Source: Clostridia bacterium
Lineage (GTDB): Bacteria > Bacillota > Clostridia > Lachnospirales > CAG-274
NCBI GenBank assembly: GCA_030524425.1
Contig: JAUNGN010000004.1
Coordinates: 1 to 64,000 of the forward strand
Length of the DNA stretch: 64,000 nt
Direction: 5' to 3'
The position numbers and the translations under genes are program-made. The notes beneath the pieces are model-generated. The model saw only the letters and a list, made by a program, of their open reading frames with translations. It was not told the DNA's origin and ran no database searches. Of this stretch, positions 42,506-50,702 are shown in pieces; position 1 is the first letter of the stretch, and the number at the start of each line of letters is the position of its first letter.

Positions 42506-43117
42506 CTATTTATCCATTAAAAATGTTTTATCTTCTAAATTACAATTATACACGAAGTTACTGAATTCCGCAACTATTCTTTCCTTATTGTCGGTATCAT
42601 ATATTACAAGCTTAAGGGGATTCTGACTTTCATTATCCACCCAAAGTTTTTCAGTTGAAAGCAGCTTATTATTACCTGTAATTTTAGCTTCAAGAACAGT
42701 ACAGAGGCTTTCATCAAGATTTGCAGTTTCAACACCTACATCCTTGCTTTTAACATAATTTTCAATAAAGCTGAAAAGTATAATTTCACGCCTTGCAGCT
42801 TTATCGGGAGGATTAACACTTATTTTATTTTCCTTAAGATTTGGATTATACTGCCATACCATTTTGCCGTCATATAAAATCACATTATCCTTGTATTCCT
42901 CAGGCTTTTTTGTTTCTATTCTGTAGCGTCCGTCCTGCGCAGCAATTTGCTTTGTTTCGTATATCGTTTCACCCTTATTTGATATGTATGTCAGTTTGCA
43001 GTCAGCAGAATAACCTGTCATTGCCATTAGCTTATCCTGTATTGTGGGATAGGAACTTTCCTGCTTTACACAGCCTGATAAAATCATAATACATAAAAAT
43101 AAAAATAGTCTTTTCAT
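42506..43117 (-). CDS. LolA-fold lipoprotein, GerS-like
   Basis: This 203-residue lipoprotein has the signal peptide MKRLFLFLCIMILSGC with a lipobox Cys at residue 16. The mature part has the beta-rich pattern of LolA/LppX folds (YSADCKLTYISNKGETIYETKQIAA, DGRYRIETKKPEEYKDNVILYDGKMVWQYNP). In Clostridioides difficile the germination lipoprotein GerS has this fold and its gene is transcribed with an alanine racemase gene; here the same pairing is seen, which makes GerS-like the best guess. The link to germination is inference, since no other spore gene is in the window. Confidence 0.6.
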   Translation of the reverse strand: MKRLFLFLCIMILSGCVKQESSYPTIQDKLMAMTGYSADCKLTYISNKGETIYETKQIAAQDGRYRIETKKPEEYKDNVILYDGKMVWQYNPNLKENKISVNPPDKAARREIILFSFIENYVKSKDVGVETANLDESLCTVLEAKITGNNKLLSTEKLWVDNESQNPLKLVIYDTDNKERIVAEFSNFVYNCNLEDKTFLMDK

Positions 43118-43168
43118 AATAACTCCTTTTTTGTTATAGGTAATTATATGAAAAGACCATATTTTTCA

Positions 43169-43651
43169 TCACTGTTTTTTCTTGTTTGCCTTAGCAGCCT
43201 TTTTTTCTTCCTTTGCCTTTTGCTTCTTAGCCTGTTCAATTTCCTTAATCTGTTCCGGAGTCTTCATACCAATCATATTAACGATATAAAGACCTGCGAT
43301 TTCAATCTTAACAGACTTTTTAACAGGAAGTGCATTATAAACACGTTTGTCTGCAATAAGAGTAAGAATTTGGGGACCAATTTTAACCTTAACAAAGTAC
43401 ATCTTCATAAATTTACTCCATTTAGGTACATTATCAGTAACCATTTTAGGCAAAGATTTAACATTTGACATTTTATCCCTTGTTTTATCTATAATATAAG
43501 CAGTTTGAAGCATTTTATGCTGCTCAATCATTTCATTCTGCTCATTCATTCTCTTATAAGCCTTTTTATTAAGATAAATAAGAATACCTGCAATAACCGC
43601 AATAATAACAACAATTAATATAAGCCAGTCGCCCCAGGTCATAGCGCCCAT
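43169..43651 (-). CDS. single-pass membrane protein, unknown
   Basis: I do not recognise this 160-residue protein. One membrane helix lies at residues 9-27 (LILIVVIIAVIAGILIYL), then a basic coiled segment (NKKAYKRMNEQNEMIEQHKMLQ), a middle region with a small beta-like domain (VKIGPQILTLIADKRVYNALPVKKSVKIEIAGLYIVNMIG, about 95-132), and an extremely Lys-rich tail ending KEEKKAAKANKKKQ. The N-terminal topology recalls YajC, but the rest does not match. GGAGG precedes ATG 43651. It is upstream of the lipoprotein gene in the same direction (51-bp gap) and may be co-transcribed. Confidence 0.65.
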   Translation of the reverse strand: MGAMTWGDWLILIVVIIAVIAGILIYLNKKAYKRMNEQNEMIEQHKMLQTAYIIDKTRDKMSNVKSLPKMVTDNVPKWSKFMKMYFVKVKIGPQILTLIADKRVYNALPVKKSVKIEIAGLYIVNMIGMKTPEQIKEIEQAKKQKAKEEKKAAKANKKKQ

Positions 43652-43767
43652 AGTTATCCTCCTTTCATATTATAAATCATCTCCTATTTATAATTTACCA
43701 TTATTGACAACCCTTGTCAAGTCAACTATAATTAAATTAAACATTTTTTTATAAAGGGAGGTTTAAA

Positions 43768-44421
43768 ATGGCAAAAATATCAAAGAAAATGAAAAGCAAG
43801 GCAGAAAATGTGCTGTCACTTCTGGATACTATTTACCCCACAGAGGACAAATGCTACTTAAATCACTCCAATGCCTATGAGCTATTGATTGCGACAATGC
43901 TTTCTGCACAATGCACCGATGACAGAGTAAATATGGTGACGGCAGAGCTTTTTAAAAAGTATACAAGCCTTGAGGCTTTTGCAAAGGCAGATTTAAAAGA
44001 ACTTGAAAGAGATATTCATTCTACAGGCTTTTATCACAATAAAGCAAAAAATATTATTGCAGCATCTAATCAGCTTATTAATGAGTATAACGGAGAAATG
44101 CCTTCAGGCATTGATGAGCTTACAGCTTTGGCAGGCGTAGGCAGAAAAACAGCTAATGTGGTGAGAACCCACATTTTTCACATTCCAAGCATAGTGGTAG
44201 ATACCCATGTTAAAAGAATAAGCAATAAGCTTGGCTTTGTAAAAAGTGATGATCCCGTTAAAATAGAATTTGAGCTAATGGAAATTTTTCCTGAAGACCA
44301 CTGGGGCAGATATAATACACAGATTATTGCTCACGGCAGAACTATATGTAAAGCAAGGAAGCCTGATTGTGAAAATTGTCTTTTGAATAAGGAGTGCGAC
44401 GAGTATAATAAACAAAAGTAA
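43768..44421 (+). CDS. nth: endonuclease III (DNA glycosylase/AP lyase)
   Basis: This base-excision repair enzyme removes oxidised pyrimidines. The 217-residue protein has the helix-hairpin-helix LAGVGRKTANVV (about residues 113-124) with the catalytic Lys, the catalytic Asp in VVDTHVKRISNKLG (about 138) and the C-terminal [4Fe-4S] ligands in CKARKPDCENCLLNKEC (C-x6-C-x2-C-x5-C, about 193-209). The length is normal. GGGAGG precedes the ATG. The nucleotidyltransferase gene follows 9 bp downstream in the same operon. Confidence 0.97.
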   Translation: MAKISKKMKSKAENVLSLLDTIYPTEDKCYLNHSNAYELLIATMLSAQCTDDRVNMVTAELFKKYTSLEAFAKADLKELERDIHSTGFYHNKAKNIIAASNQLINEYNGEMPSGIDELTALAGVGRKTANVVRTHIFHIPSIVVDTHVKRISNKLGFVKSDDPVKIEFELMEIFPEDHWGRYNTQIIAHGRTICKARKPDCENCLLNKECDEYNKQK

Positions 44422-44430
44422 AGGAGAGAA

Positions 44431-45081
44431 ATGTGTATGAAAAAATGGCTGGATAATTTTAAAAATGTAATGCTTGATACATTTAAAGAAAGAGTTGTAT
44501 TTATAGGTATTCAGGGAAGCTATGGCAGAGATGAGGCAACAGAAAGCAGTGACATTGATGTTGTTGTTATACTTGACAACTTCACATATCAGGATTTAAA
44601 GGTGTATGACAAAGCCATATCAGGTCTTGAAAAAAGGGAAAAAATATGCGGATTCGTTTCAGGCCGTCAGGAGCTTTCAAACTGGATTGCATCAGACTTG
44701 TTTCAATTCTATCATGATACAAATCCCCTTTACGGCGACTTGAGCTGGCTAAGCGGAAAAATAAGAAGAGATGATGCCTGGCGTTCCTGTAAGTCTGATG
44801 TATGTAATATTTATCACAGCTGTATTCACAATGCAATACATGAAAAGGATGTCAATATATTAAAGTCACTGTATAAGGAAGCCACCTTTGCCCTTCAGGC
44901 CAAATACTATTATAACAAGGGGATGTATGTAAGAAGAATACACGAACTTGCCGAATATCTGACAGAGCTTGACGCAATAATAATAAATAATTATTTTAAT
45001 AAGACTTACGAAAAGGACTTTGACCTTGCTTCAGAACAGCTTATGAATTGGGCAGGCAACATAATAAATGGTCAAATTTAA
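44431..45081 (+). CDS. nucleotidyltransferase-domain protein
   Basis: This 216-residue protein has an N-terminal Pol-beta-type nucleotidyltransferase domain: GIQGSYGRDEATESSDIDVVVILD (about residues 27-50) contains the GS..(x)n..DxD metal-binding signature. The C-terminal part (about 110-216) is helical and may bind the substrate, as in aminoglycoside adenylyltransferase-like and stand-alone MNT proteins. No HEPN partner gene adjoins it, so a MNT/HEPN toxin pair is unlikely. The substrate is unknown. ATG 44431 or 44437 could be the start. It is followed by a strong terminator. Confidence 0.75.
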   Translation: MCMKKWLDNFKNVMLDTFKERVVFIGIQGSYGRDEATESSDIDVVVILDNFTYQDLKVYDKAISGLEKREKICGFVSGRQELSNWIASDLFQFYHDTNPLYGDLSWLSGKIRRDDAWRSCKSDVCNIYHSCIHNAIHEKDVNILKSLYKEATFALQAKYYYNKGMYVRRIHELAEYLTELDAIIINNYFNKTYEKDFDLASEQLMNWAGNIINGQI

Positions 45082-45099
45082 TTTCAGACCTATATAAAA

Positions 45100-45128
45100 C
45101 TGAGGGGACTGTACTGCAGTCCCCTCAG
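45100..45128. terminator. bidirectional terminator, ntase / hydrogenase operon
   Basis: CTGAGGGGACTG (45100-45111) pairs perfectly over 12 bp with CAGTCCCCTCAG (45117-45128) around TACTG, between convergent genes. Confidence 0.8.
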
Positions 45129-45149
45129 GCTTAACATAAATATTAATTA

Positions 45150-46616
45150 TCAGCCATGCATATGTACATGAATATTTAAGTCCTCATATCCATTTTCCTT
45201 ACAGGTATTAATAATTTCAGTATTTTCAACATTTACATTTTTATCAAATACCTTTCTGCTGTCAATAAGGTCATATTGACGCATAGGACCATTTACACAT
45301 CCGCCTTCGCAAGCCATACCCTCAATAATATCCTCAGGCAGTCTGCCAAGCTTAAGCATCTGCAAGGCAACCTTACATTCAGCAGCACCATTGCATACCT
45401 TTACCTTTGGCTTATTTTCAATCCCCTTTTCCTCAACAACCTTTAATACAGCCGCAGATACACCACCGCTTCTCGCAAAGCCCTTGCCATAACGTGTAGC
45501 AAGCTGTTCACCGCTCTCGTAAGTTGTTGGGTCAATATTCCTTACCGCAAACATAGCATTAAGCTCATCAAAGGTCATTGCTGCACTGATTTCACCCATA
45601 TATCTTGAAACAACTTCATTCTTTTTGGCAATACAAGGTCCTATAAATACTACCTCAGCCTGAGGGTCCTTAGCCCTGATAGCCTTGGCAGAAGCAATCA
45701 TTGGAGAACCTGTAGTAGAAACATTGTCCTTAACCTGAGGATAATGCTTCATAATCATATTATAAAAAGCAGGACAGCAGGATGTTGTCATTTTTTTACC
45801 CTTTTCAACATTCTCAATTAACTCTTCAGCTTCTCTCCATGCAACAGCATCTCCGCCAAGTGCAACCTCATAACAATCCTTAAATCCTAAATCTATAATA
45901 GCCTTTTTAAGCTGAGGAATTGTAGCAGTACCAAACTGACCCTCAATAGCAGGAGCTATCATTGCATAAGTATGCTCAGGATTACTTCTTACAGAGTTAA
46001 TAACATTAGTCATCATAGACGCTGCACCAATAGCACCAAAGGGACATTTAGCCACACACTGACCACAGTTAATACACTTATTTTCATCAATTTTAGCAAG
46101 ATCGTGCTCATCCATATCAACAGCATTAACCGGACAGGCTTTAATACAAGGTCTTTCAATATCAACAATGGCATTGTAAGGACAGGCCTTAACGCAGGCA
46201 CCGCAGTTCTTACATTTACTTTTATCAATATATGCACCATTTGGAGTATGAATAATTGCGCCAAACTTACAGGCTTTCATACATCTCTGAGCAAGGCAGT
46301 TCTGACAGTTATTTGTAACTGTAACTCTGTCAATCGGACAACCCTCACAGGCAGCCTTCATAACATGAACAATCTGTGTATTATCTGTTTTTTCATAATG
46401 CAGATCAGAAGGCAGTCTGCCCATAGCAAGCCTTACTCTCTGTCTTAAAATTTCTCTTTCTCTGTATACACAGCAGCGAAAACTCGGAGCAATAGGATCA
46501 GTTAATTCATAAGGAATGCTCTCCATTTTATCCTCAAGAGTACCCTCATAAGCATATTCGGCAACCTTATAAAGTACGGCATTCTTAATTTGATTAATGT
46601 CAGTAATTTGTTCCAT
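45150..46616 (-). CDS. [FeFe] hydrogenase catalytic protein (HfsD-like)
   Basis: This 488-residue protein has an N-terminal region rich in [4Fe-4S] motifs (CKNCGACVKACP, CINCGQCVAKCP, and CEGC..CQNC..CMKAC, residues about 75-200) and a C-terminal H-cluster domain. The three H-cluster signatures are TSCCPAFY (L1, about 277), GPCIAKKNE (L2, about 326) and EGMACEGGCVNGP (L3, about 432), with every cluster-ligand Cys kept. Compared with HydA of CpI type, L1 has F in place of W and L3 lacks the GGGQP end. ATG 46616 has AAGGAGG upstream. It is the last gene of the operon and matches the layout of the hfs hydrogenase cluster of Thermoanaerobacterium. Confidence 0.85.
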   Translation of the reverse strand: MEQITDINQIKNAVLYKVAEYAYEGTLEDKMESIPYELTDPIAPSFRCCVYREREILRQRVRLAMGRLPSDLHYEKTDNTQIVHVMKAACEGCPIDRVTVTNNCQNCLAQRCMKACKFGAIIHTPNGAYIDKSKCKNCGACVKACPYNAIVDIERPCIKACPVNAVDMDEHDLAKIDENKCINCGQCVAKCPFGAIGAASMMTNVINSVRSNPEHTYAMIAPAIEGQFGTATIPQLKKAIIDLGFKDCYEVALGGDAVAWREAEELIENVEKGKKMTTSCCPAFYNMIMKHYPQVKDNVSTTGSPMIASAKAIRAKDPQAEVVFIGPCIAKKNEVVSRYMGEISAAMTFDELNAMFAVRNIDPTTYESGEQLATRYGKGFARSGGVSAAVLKVVEEKGIENKPKVKVCNGAAECKVALQMLKLGRLPEDIIEGMACEGGCVNGPMRQYDLIDSRKVFDKNVNVENTEIINTCKENGYEDLNIHVHMHG

Positions 46617-46638
46617 CGGAATAAACCTCCTTAAATCT

Positions 46639-47817
46639 TTAGTAATAATTTCTTTTAACAACCTTACCTGCCTTAACCATAAGGCTGTAAAGCTCGTCCA
46701 TAATAATCATTTTTATACTTAAATCCACAGGCAAATCAGGATTCTGATGAGCAGGATTTATTTTTTGACCGATAAACATATGAAAATGTGTGCATTCCTC
46801 AATAAGCATTTTGGCAATAAGGGAAGCACCGTTTTTTCTGTCAAGCTTAAGCAAAACACTTTTATCCGTAGGATTCTCAACGTAAGCCCTTATAATATCA
46901 ACAGTCTTTTTAAGTGTAATAACACCCTCTGTAACAAGGTCAATACTTGGAATCTCAGCAGTAGGCGGAATTTCGGGGTCAATATACTCAAGGCTTGGAA
47001 TAAGAGGCTCCTTTAAAACTCTGCTGACAATATTTGCAGAGCTGCCGCCGCAGACAATTTTTTTACCTTCCGTCATCATAAACTCAGTGACAAGTCTTGC
47101 ATCATTTTTAGGATTAACAGGCGGACCGCTGTAAAGGCTTACAACCTTTTTAGGCACAACTCTGACTGTGGCAACGGTTGTATCATCTCCCGGTTTATTT
47201 ATATAAAGCTGATTGCAGGTATCACTAAGCATACTTGTAAGCCTTGCTGATGTAATACCCGGCCTTACTCTGCCGGATACGAATTCACAAACATTTTCCC
47301 ATGTCCAGCCCAAATTCATTAAATGTCCAATACCTGCATATACCACGCCATCACTCATAAGGGTAAGCACGTCATCAGGCTCTACCTTAAACCTTGCTTC
47401 CCTTATAGCCTTGCCTGCAATCTCCCTATATGTATATTCAATAGGCACCAGCCTGCCATTTCTCACAAAAATACACCCCGGAGCGTCAAATTCAACAAGA
47501 TAAGCATTTCCGTCATAATCAATCTGCAAAATTATAAATGTAGAATAGGCCACCTTTCTTACATTGCAAATCGGCAAAGTGTGTACAATTGTATCAACTG
47601 TATCTTCTATGGAAGAACCCTCATACAGCATAGTTGAAATAATTTTAGCGGTCAAAGTGGAAAGAATATTAGCTTTGACTCCGCTTCCCAATCCATCAGA
47701 AAGCACAACAATGTACCTGTCATCATTTTTTACAATTTCAACATTATCACCGCAAAGTTCCTCATTATATTTAATTAAGCTTTTGTAGGTTGCATCAACA
47801 TAAACCTTATCAGACAT
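46639..47817 (-). CDS. SpoIIE-type PP2C serine phosphatase
   Basis: This 392-residue protein has a PP2C/SpoIIE phosphatase domain in the first 235 residues, with the metal-binding motifs VLSDGLGSGVKAN (about 53-65), LTLMSDGVVYAG (about 149-160) and GDDTTVATVRV (about 217-227). The C-terminal 150 residues (GPPVNPKNDARLVTEFMMTEGKKIVCGGSSANIV...) are a separate domain I do not recognise. The start overlaps the end of the PAS hydrogenase gene by 8 bp and the stop lies 22 bp before the catalytic hydrogenase. A phosphatase inside a hydrogenase operon implies that H2 or redox sensing is passed on to a phosphorylated protein. Confidence 0.85.
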   Translation of the reverse strand: MSDKVYVDATYKSLIKYNEELCGDNVEIVKNDDRYIVVLSDGLGSGVKANILSTLTAKIISTMLYEGSSIEDTVDTIVHTLPICNVRKVAYSTFIILQIDYDGNAYLVEFDAPGCIFVRNGRLVPIEYTYREIAGKAIREARFKVEPDDVLTLMSDGVVYAGIGHLMNLGWTWENVCEFVSGRVRPGITSARLTSMLSDTCNQLYINKPGDDTTVATVRVVPKKVVSLYSGPPVNPKNDARLVTEFMMTEGKKIVCGGSSANIVSRVLKEPLIPSLEYIDPEIPPTAEIPSIDLVTEGVITLKKTVDIIRAYVENPTDKSVLLKLDRKNGASLIAKMLIEECTHFHMFIGQKINPAHQNPDLPVDLSIKMIIMDELYSLMVKAGKVVKRNYY

Positions 47818-49543
47818 TGTTCATTTCCTCAGCATCAATTAAATTCTTAAGCTTATTAAGAGTAACCTTTGTTTCCGCAGTGGTTTCACCAAGCAGACTT
47901 GCTATCTGCTGTGCAACAACCATCTGCTTGTCAATAACCCTCTGAGCCATCTTAACTGACTCTAACTTTCGCTTGTAAAGAGCTTCATTATCCTTTTCCT
48001 CCTGAGTTACATCCTTAATGATGGCAATAGCCATATTTCTCTCACTTGAATACACAATAGTCTGTTCAGTCACTATATTAAGCTCAGGATATGATACCTT
48101 TTTATCATAAATACCGCTTTTGTTGGCAATAACCTGTTCAAAATCAGTGGTATCAATAAAGTTTGAAAGCTTTTGATTAAGTGCAGCAAGCCTTGTTATT
48201 TTAAAAAGCTTCTGTGCCGCAACATTAAACTCCTTAATATACATATCACTGTCAACAGCAATTATATAATTAGGAGTAAGACTTAAAGTAACATTACTCA
48301 TTGCCTGATTAATATCGGTCATATAAGGCATACAAATGTAAAGGTCAGCCTTTTTCTGATAAACGGCAATTGCCTTTTCCCTGCAGGTAGCATAACCGCA
48401 GCTTCCGCAGTTCAGCTCCTGTGCCTTTGAATACTTGCCAATCTGAGCAAGTATCGCCCTTATTTCTTCCTCACTTGGCATATCCTGATGAACGGGGGCA
48501 GGCTTATAAGCAGCAGCAACACTTGACACATCATAGTGCTTTGAACGATTAGCGCTGTCAGCATAATTTTTAACCTCAATTCTTGCCTTATAGCCTGTTG
48601 AACGCATTTTAGGCATAAAAGGGCCATTTACGCAGCCGCCATAGCAGGAATGTGCTTCTACAAAGGCATGCTTAATATTTCCCTTTTGCATTTCATCAAG
48701 AATTTTTGTTACATTGGCTAATCCGCTTACGGCAACAAGGTCATAACCCTCTATATACTCTGTTCCCGTAAACTTGCAGTACTGATGCTGCAGGTCATAA
48801 ACAATACCGTCCACAATGGGATAAATTCTTGAATAACCTGCCTCATTGTCAAATCCGTTATCTTCATGCTCCTCAGCCATTTCACTACCCGGAGTAATAT
48901 CAGCATCCAAAAGCCATTTCATAAGCTGCTCATATGTAATAACACCGTCAACAAATTCGCTTTCCCTGCATTCTTTTATTCTTGCAAGACATGGAGTGAC
49001 ATGAATAACCTTGACATCCTTTCCTCTCTGCTCTTTAACAATTCTCCCGTGAACAAGAGCAGGTGACATAACAGGAGCAAGCCATTTAACAAGACCCGGA
49101 TAATACTTCTGTACATACATATTAATGCTTGGGCAGGCAGATGAAATAATATTTTCAATCTTACCCTCCTTAATAAGGCGCAAATATTCTTTTGTAACAT
49201 ATTTGGCACCAATTGCAGCCTCTTCAACAAAATCAAAGCCCAAGCTCTTTAATGCCCATGCAAGAGCAGATGCATTTTCACCAAAGGCAGCAATATAGCT
49301 TGGGTCAAGGCTTACAACAGTTGTAATATCAGGATTTTCAACAAACTCCTTAATAAACTCTATGTCGTTATCAACCTTCTTGGCTTTCTGCGGACAGGTA
49401 GTCATACACACACCGCAAAGAATACAGGCATCCTCAATAATTTCCACCTTGTCATTAACATATTTAATTGATTTAACAAGACAATTTTTAAGGCATTTAT
49501 AACAGTTTTTACAATTAGCTTTTCTAACCCTGATGCAGCTCAT
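47810..49543 (-). CDS. sensory-type [FeFe] hydrogenase with PAS domain (HydS/HfsB-like)
   Basis: This 577-residue protein has two N-terminal [4Fe-4S] motifs (CKNCYKCLKNC and CILCGVCMTTC), an H-cluster domain with SSACPSI (L1, about 135), TPCLARIKE (L2, about 184) and SCYGGCVNGP (L3, about 298), a further CGSCGYATC Fe-S motif (about 379) and a C-terminal PAS domain (about 410-515) followed by a coiled helix. The first Cys of TSCCP, the proton-relay residue of fast hydrogenases, is Ala here, as in sensory group C/D enzymes; cluster-ligand Cys remain. It therefore probably senses H2 or redox state rather than making H2 in bulk. ATG 49543 suits the GGAGGG site better than 49549. Confidence 0.85.
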   Translation of the reverse strand: MSCIRVRKANCKNCYKCLKNCLVKSIKYVNDKVEIIEDACILCGVCMTTCPQKAKKVDNDIEFIKEFVENPDITTVVSLDPSYIAAFGENASALAWALKSLGFDFVEEAAIGAKYVTKEYLRLIKEGKIENIISSACPSINMYVQKYYPGLVKWLAPVMSPALVHGRIVKEQRGKDVKVIHVTPCLARIKECRESEFVDGVITYEQLMKWLLDADITPGSEMAEEHEDNGFDNEAGYSRIYPIVDGIVYDLQHQYCKFTGTEYIEGYDLVAVSGLANVTKILDEMQKGNIKHAFVEAHSCYGGCVNGPFMPKMRSTGYKARIEVKNYADSANRSKHYDVSSVAAAYKPAPVHQDMPSEEEIRAILAQIGKYSKAQELNCGSCGYATCREKAIAVYQKKADLYICMPYMTDINQAMSNVTLSLTPNYIIAVDSDMYIKEFNVAAQKLFKITRLAALNQKLSNFIDTTDFEQVIANKSGIYDKKVSYPELNIVTEQTIVYSSERNMAIAIIKDVTQEEKDNEALYKRKLESVKMAQRVIDKQMVVAQQIASLLGETTAETKVTLNKLKNLIDAEEMNNV

Positions 49544-49557
49544 ATACATCCCTCCGG

Positions 49558-49800
49558 TTATACATTAGGCAAAATCTTCTTATTAAAGAACATTTCAATA
49601 TCTTCTTCAGTTACGGAGTAAATTTCATCATTAATCTTAACAGAAACGCCCTCATGACTGCATTGACCCATACAAAAAGAGCCCTTTAAAACAGCCTTGC
49701 CTTCAAGTCCGTTAGCATTAATTAATTCAGTAAGCTTATCAATAACTGTTTTGGAGCCCTTTAAATGACATGAACTTCCTACACATACGAAAATCTCCAT
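49558..49800 (-). CDS. thioredoxin-like [2Fe-2S] protein (HfsA-like)
   Basis: This 80-residue thioredoxin-fold ferredoxin has the four ligand Cys in FVCVGSSCHLKG (residues 6 and 11) and GSFCMGQCSHEGV (about 43 and 47), spaced as in the NuoE-like [2Fe-2S] family. It is the first gene of the operon, 14 bp before the PAS hydrogenase, and may pass electrons to one or both hydrogenases. The four-gene order ([2Fe-2S], PAS hydrogenase, phosphatase, hydrogenase) matches the hfsABCD type. Nothing is missing. Confidence 0.88.
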   Translation of the reverse strand: MEIFVCVGSSCHLKGSKTVIDKLTELINANGLEGKAVLKGSFCMGQCSHEGVSVKINDEIYSVTEEDIEMFFNKKILPNV

Positions 49801-49922
49801 TGGCTAAATCCTCCCTTGTCAATTATGTAAGCAATAGTTATTATCTGTAAATACACCGATTAATGAAAAGCAAAATTAATTTTATTTCATTAACCCCTGT
49901 TTCACTATGCTTCATTACGTTG

Positions 49923-49951
49923 ATTATAATACCTAGTTAAATTATTGTCAA
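49923..49951 (-). promoter_or_regulatory. promoter of the hydrogenase operon
   Basis: On the minus strand, consensus TTGACA (49946-49951), a 17-bp spacer and consensus TATAAT (49923-49928) form the promoter. The predicted leader is about 115 nt, long enough to hold regulation, but I see no clear structure. Confidence 0.75.
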
Positions 49952-50057
49952 ATCCTTTTGTCGAATTTGCAAAATTTAGTTTATATATATAAAATAACAT
50001 AAATTAATTGTTATATTTTGTAAATTTTTAACATAACTCAGTATTGTAAAGCCATGC

Positions 50058-50516
50058 CTATTTCTTATCTTTAAGCAGCTTTCCAAGCTCATTCATAAAG
50101 CTGTCCACATCAGTAAACTGTCTGTATACGGAAGCAAATCTGACATATGCAACCTCATCAATCTCCTTAAGCCTGTCCATAACCATTTCGCCTATTTCCT
50201 TGCTTGGCACTTCCTTTTTAAGGGTATTGAGAATAGTATTTTCAATATCAGTTACCATATCATCAATTTGTTCCCTCGAAACGGGACGCTTGCTGCAGCT
50301 TATCAGTATACCCTTAGTGATTTTATCCCTGTTAAATGTCTCCCTTGTGTTATCTGACTTTACAACAGTTAAAGGTATGGTATCAATTCTCTCATATGTT
50401 GTAAATCTTCCGCCGCATTCATCACAGTAGCGTCGTCTTCTTATTACAGAATTATCATCCATAGTTCTTGTATCTATTACCTTAGTGTCTGTTTTACCGC
50501 AAAACGGACATTTCAT
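50058..50516 (-). CDS. nrdR: transcriptional repressor NrdR
   Basis: NrdR represses ribonucleotide reductase genes when dATP is high. The 152-residue protein has the N-terminal zinc ribbon MKCPFCG...RRYCDECGGRFTTYER (Cys at about residues 3, 6, 31, 34) and the ATP-cone domain (about residues 49-139: VVKSDNTRETFNRDKITKGILISC). Length and motifs match the family exactly. It stands alone; nrd genes are not in the window, so its targets lie elsewhere. The start has AGGGAGG upstream. Confidence 0.97.
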   Translation of the reverse strand: MKCPFCGKTDTKVIDTRTMDDNSVIRRRRYCDECGGRFTTYERIDTIPLTVVKSDNTRETFNRDKITKGILISCSKRPVSREQIDDMVTDIENTILNTLKKEVPSKEIGEMVMDRLKEIDEVAYVRFASVYRQFTDVDSFMNELGKLLKDKK

Positions 50517-50549
50517 ATTAAAGCCTCCCTTGTATTTCTTTCTATTTTG

Positions 50550-50578
50550 ATTATAGCAAGGGGAAATTTTATTTACAA
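50550..50578 (-). promoter_or_regulatory. nrdR promoter
   Basis: On the minus strand, TTGTAA (50573-50578), a 17-bp spacer and TATAAT (50550-50555) form the promoter. Confidence 0.6.
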
Positions 50579-50620
50579 GTAAATTCTATTTAAAATTATA
50601 TTTCAATTTAATGAAATAAA

Positions 50621-50649
50621 TTGACAAAGCAGTAAAAATATTATAGAAT
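50621..50649 (+). promoter_or_regulatory. thrC promoter
   Basis: TTGACA (50621-50626), a 17-bp spacer and TAGAAT (50644-50649) form the promoter. The leader is about 47 nt; no T-box or riboswitch is seen. Confidence 0.65.
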
Positions 50650-50702
50650 AAAACATTATTATTACTATTTTACTATTAAGTTATATAAAGAGGTAATTAA
50701 TT

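Noticed and set aside
44431..45081. MNT/HEPN toxin-antitoxin pair
   Set aside because: Only a nucleotidyltransferase gene is present; the neighbour is endonuclease III and no HEPN gene adjoins it.
49801..50057. Riboswitch or Rex operator in the hydrogenase leader region
   Set aside because: I looked for TTGTTAA-N4-TTAACAA and for conserved riboswitch cores and found neither; only the promoter is clear.
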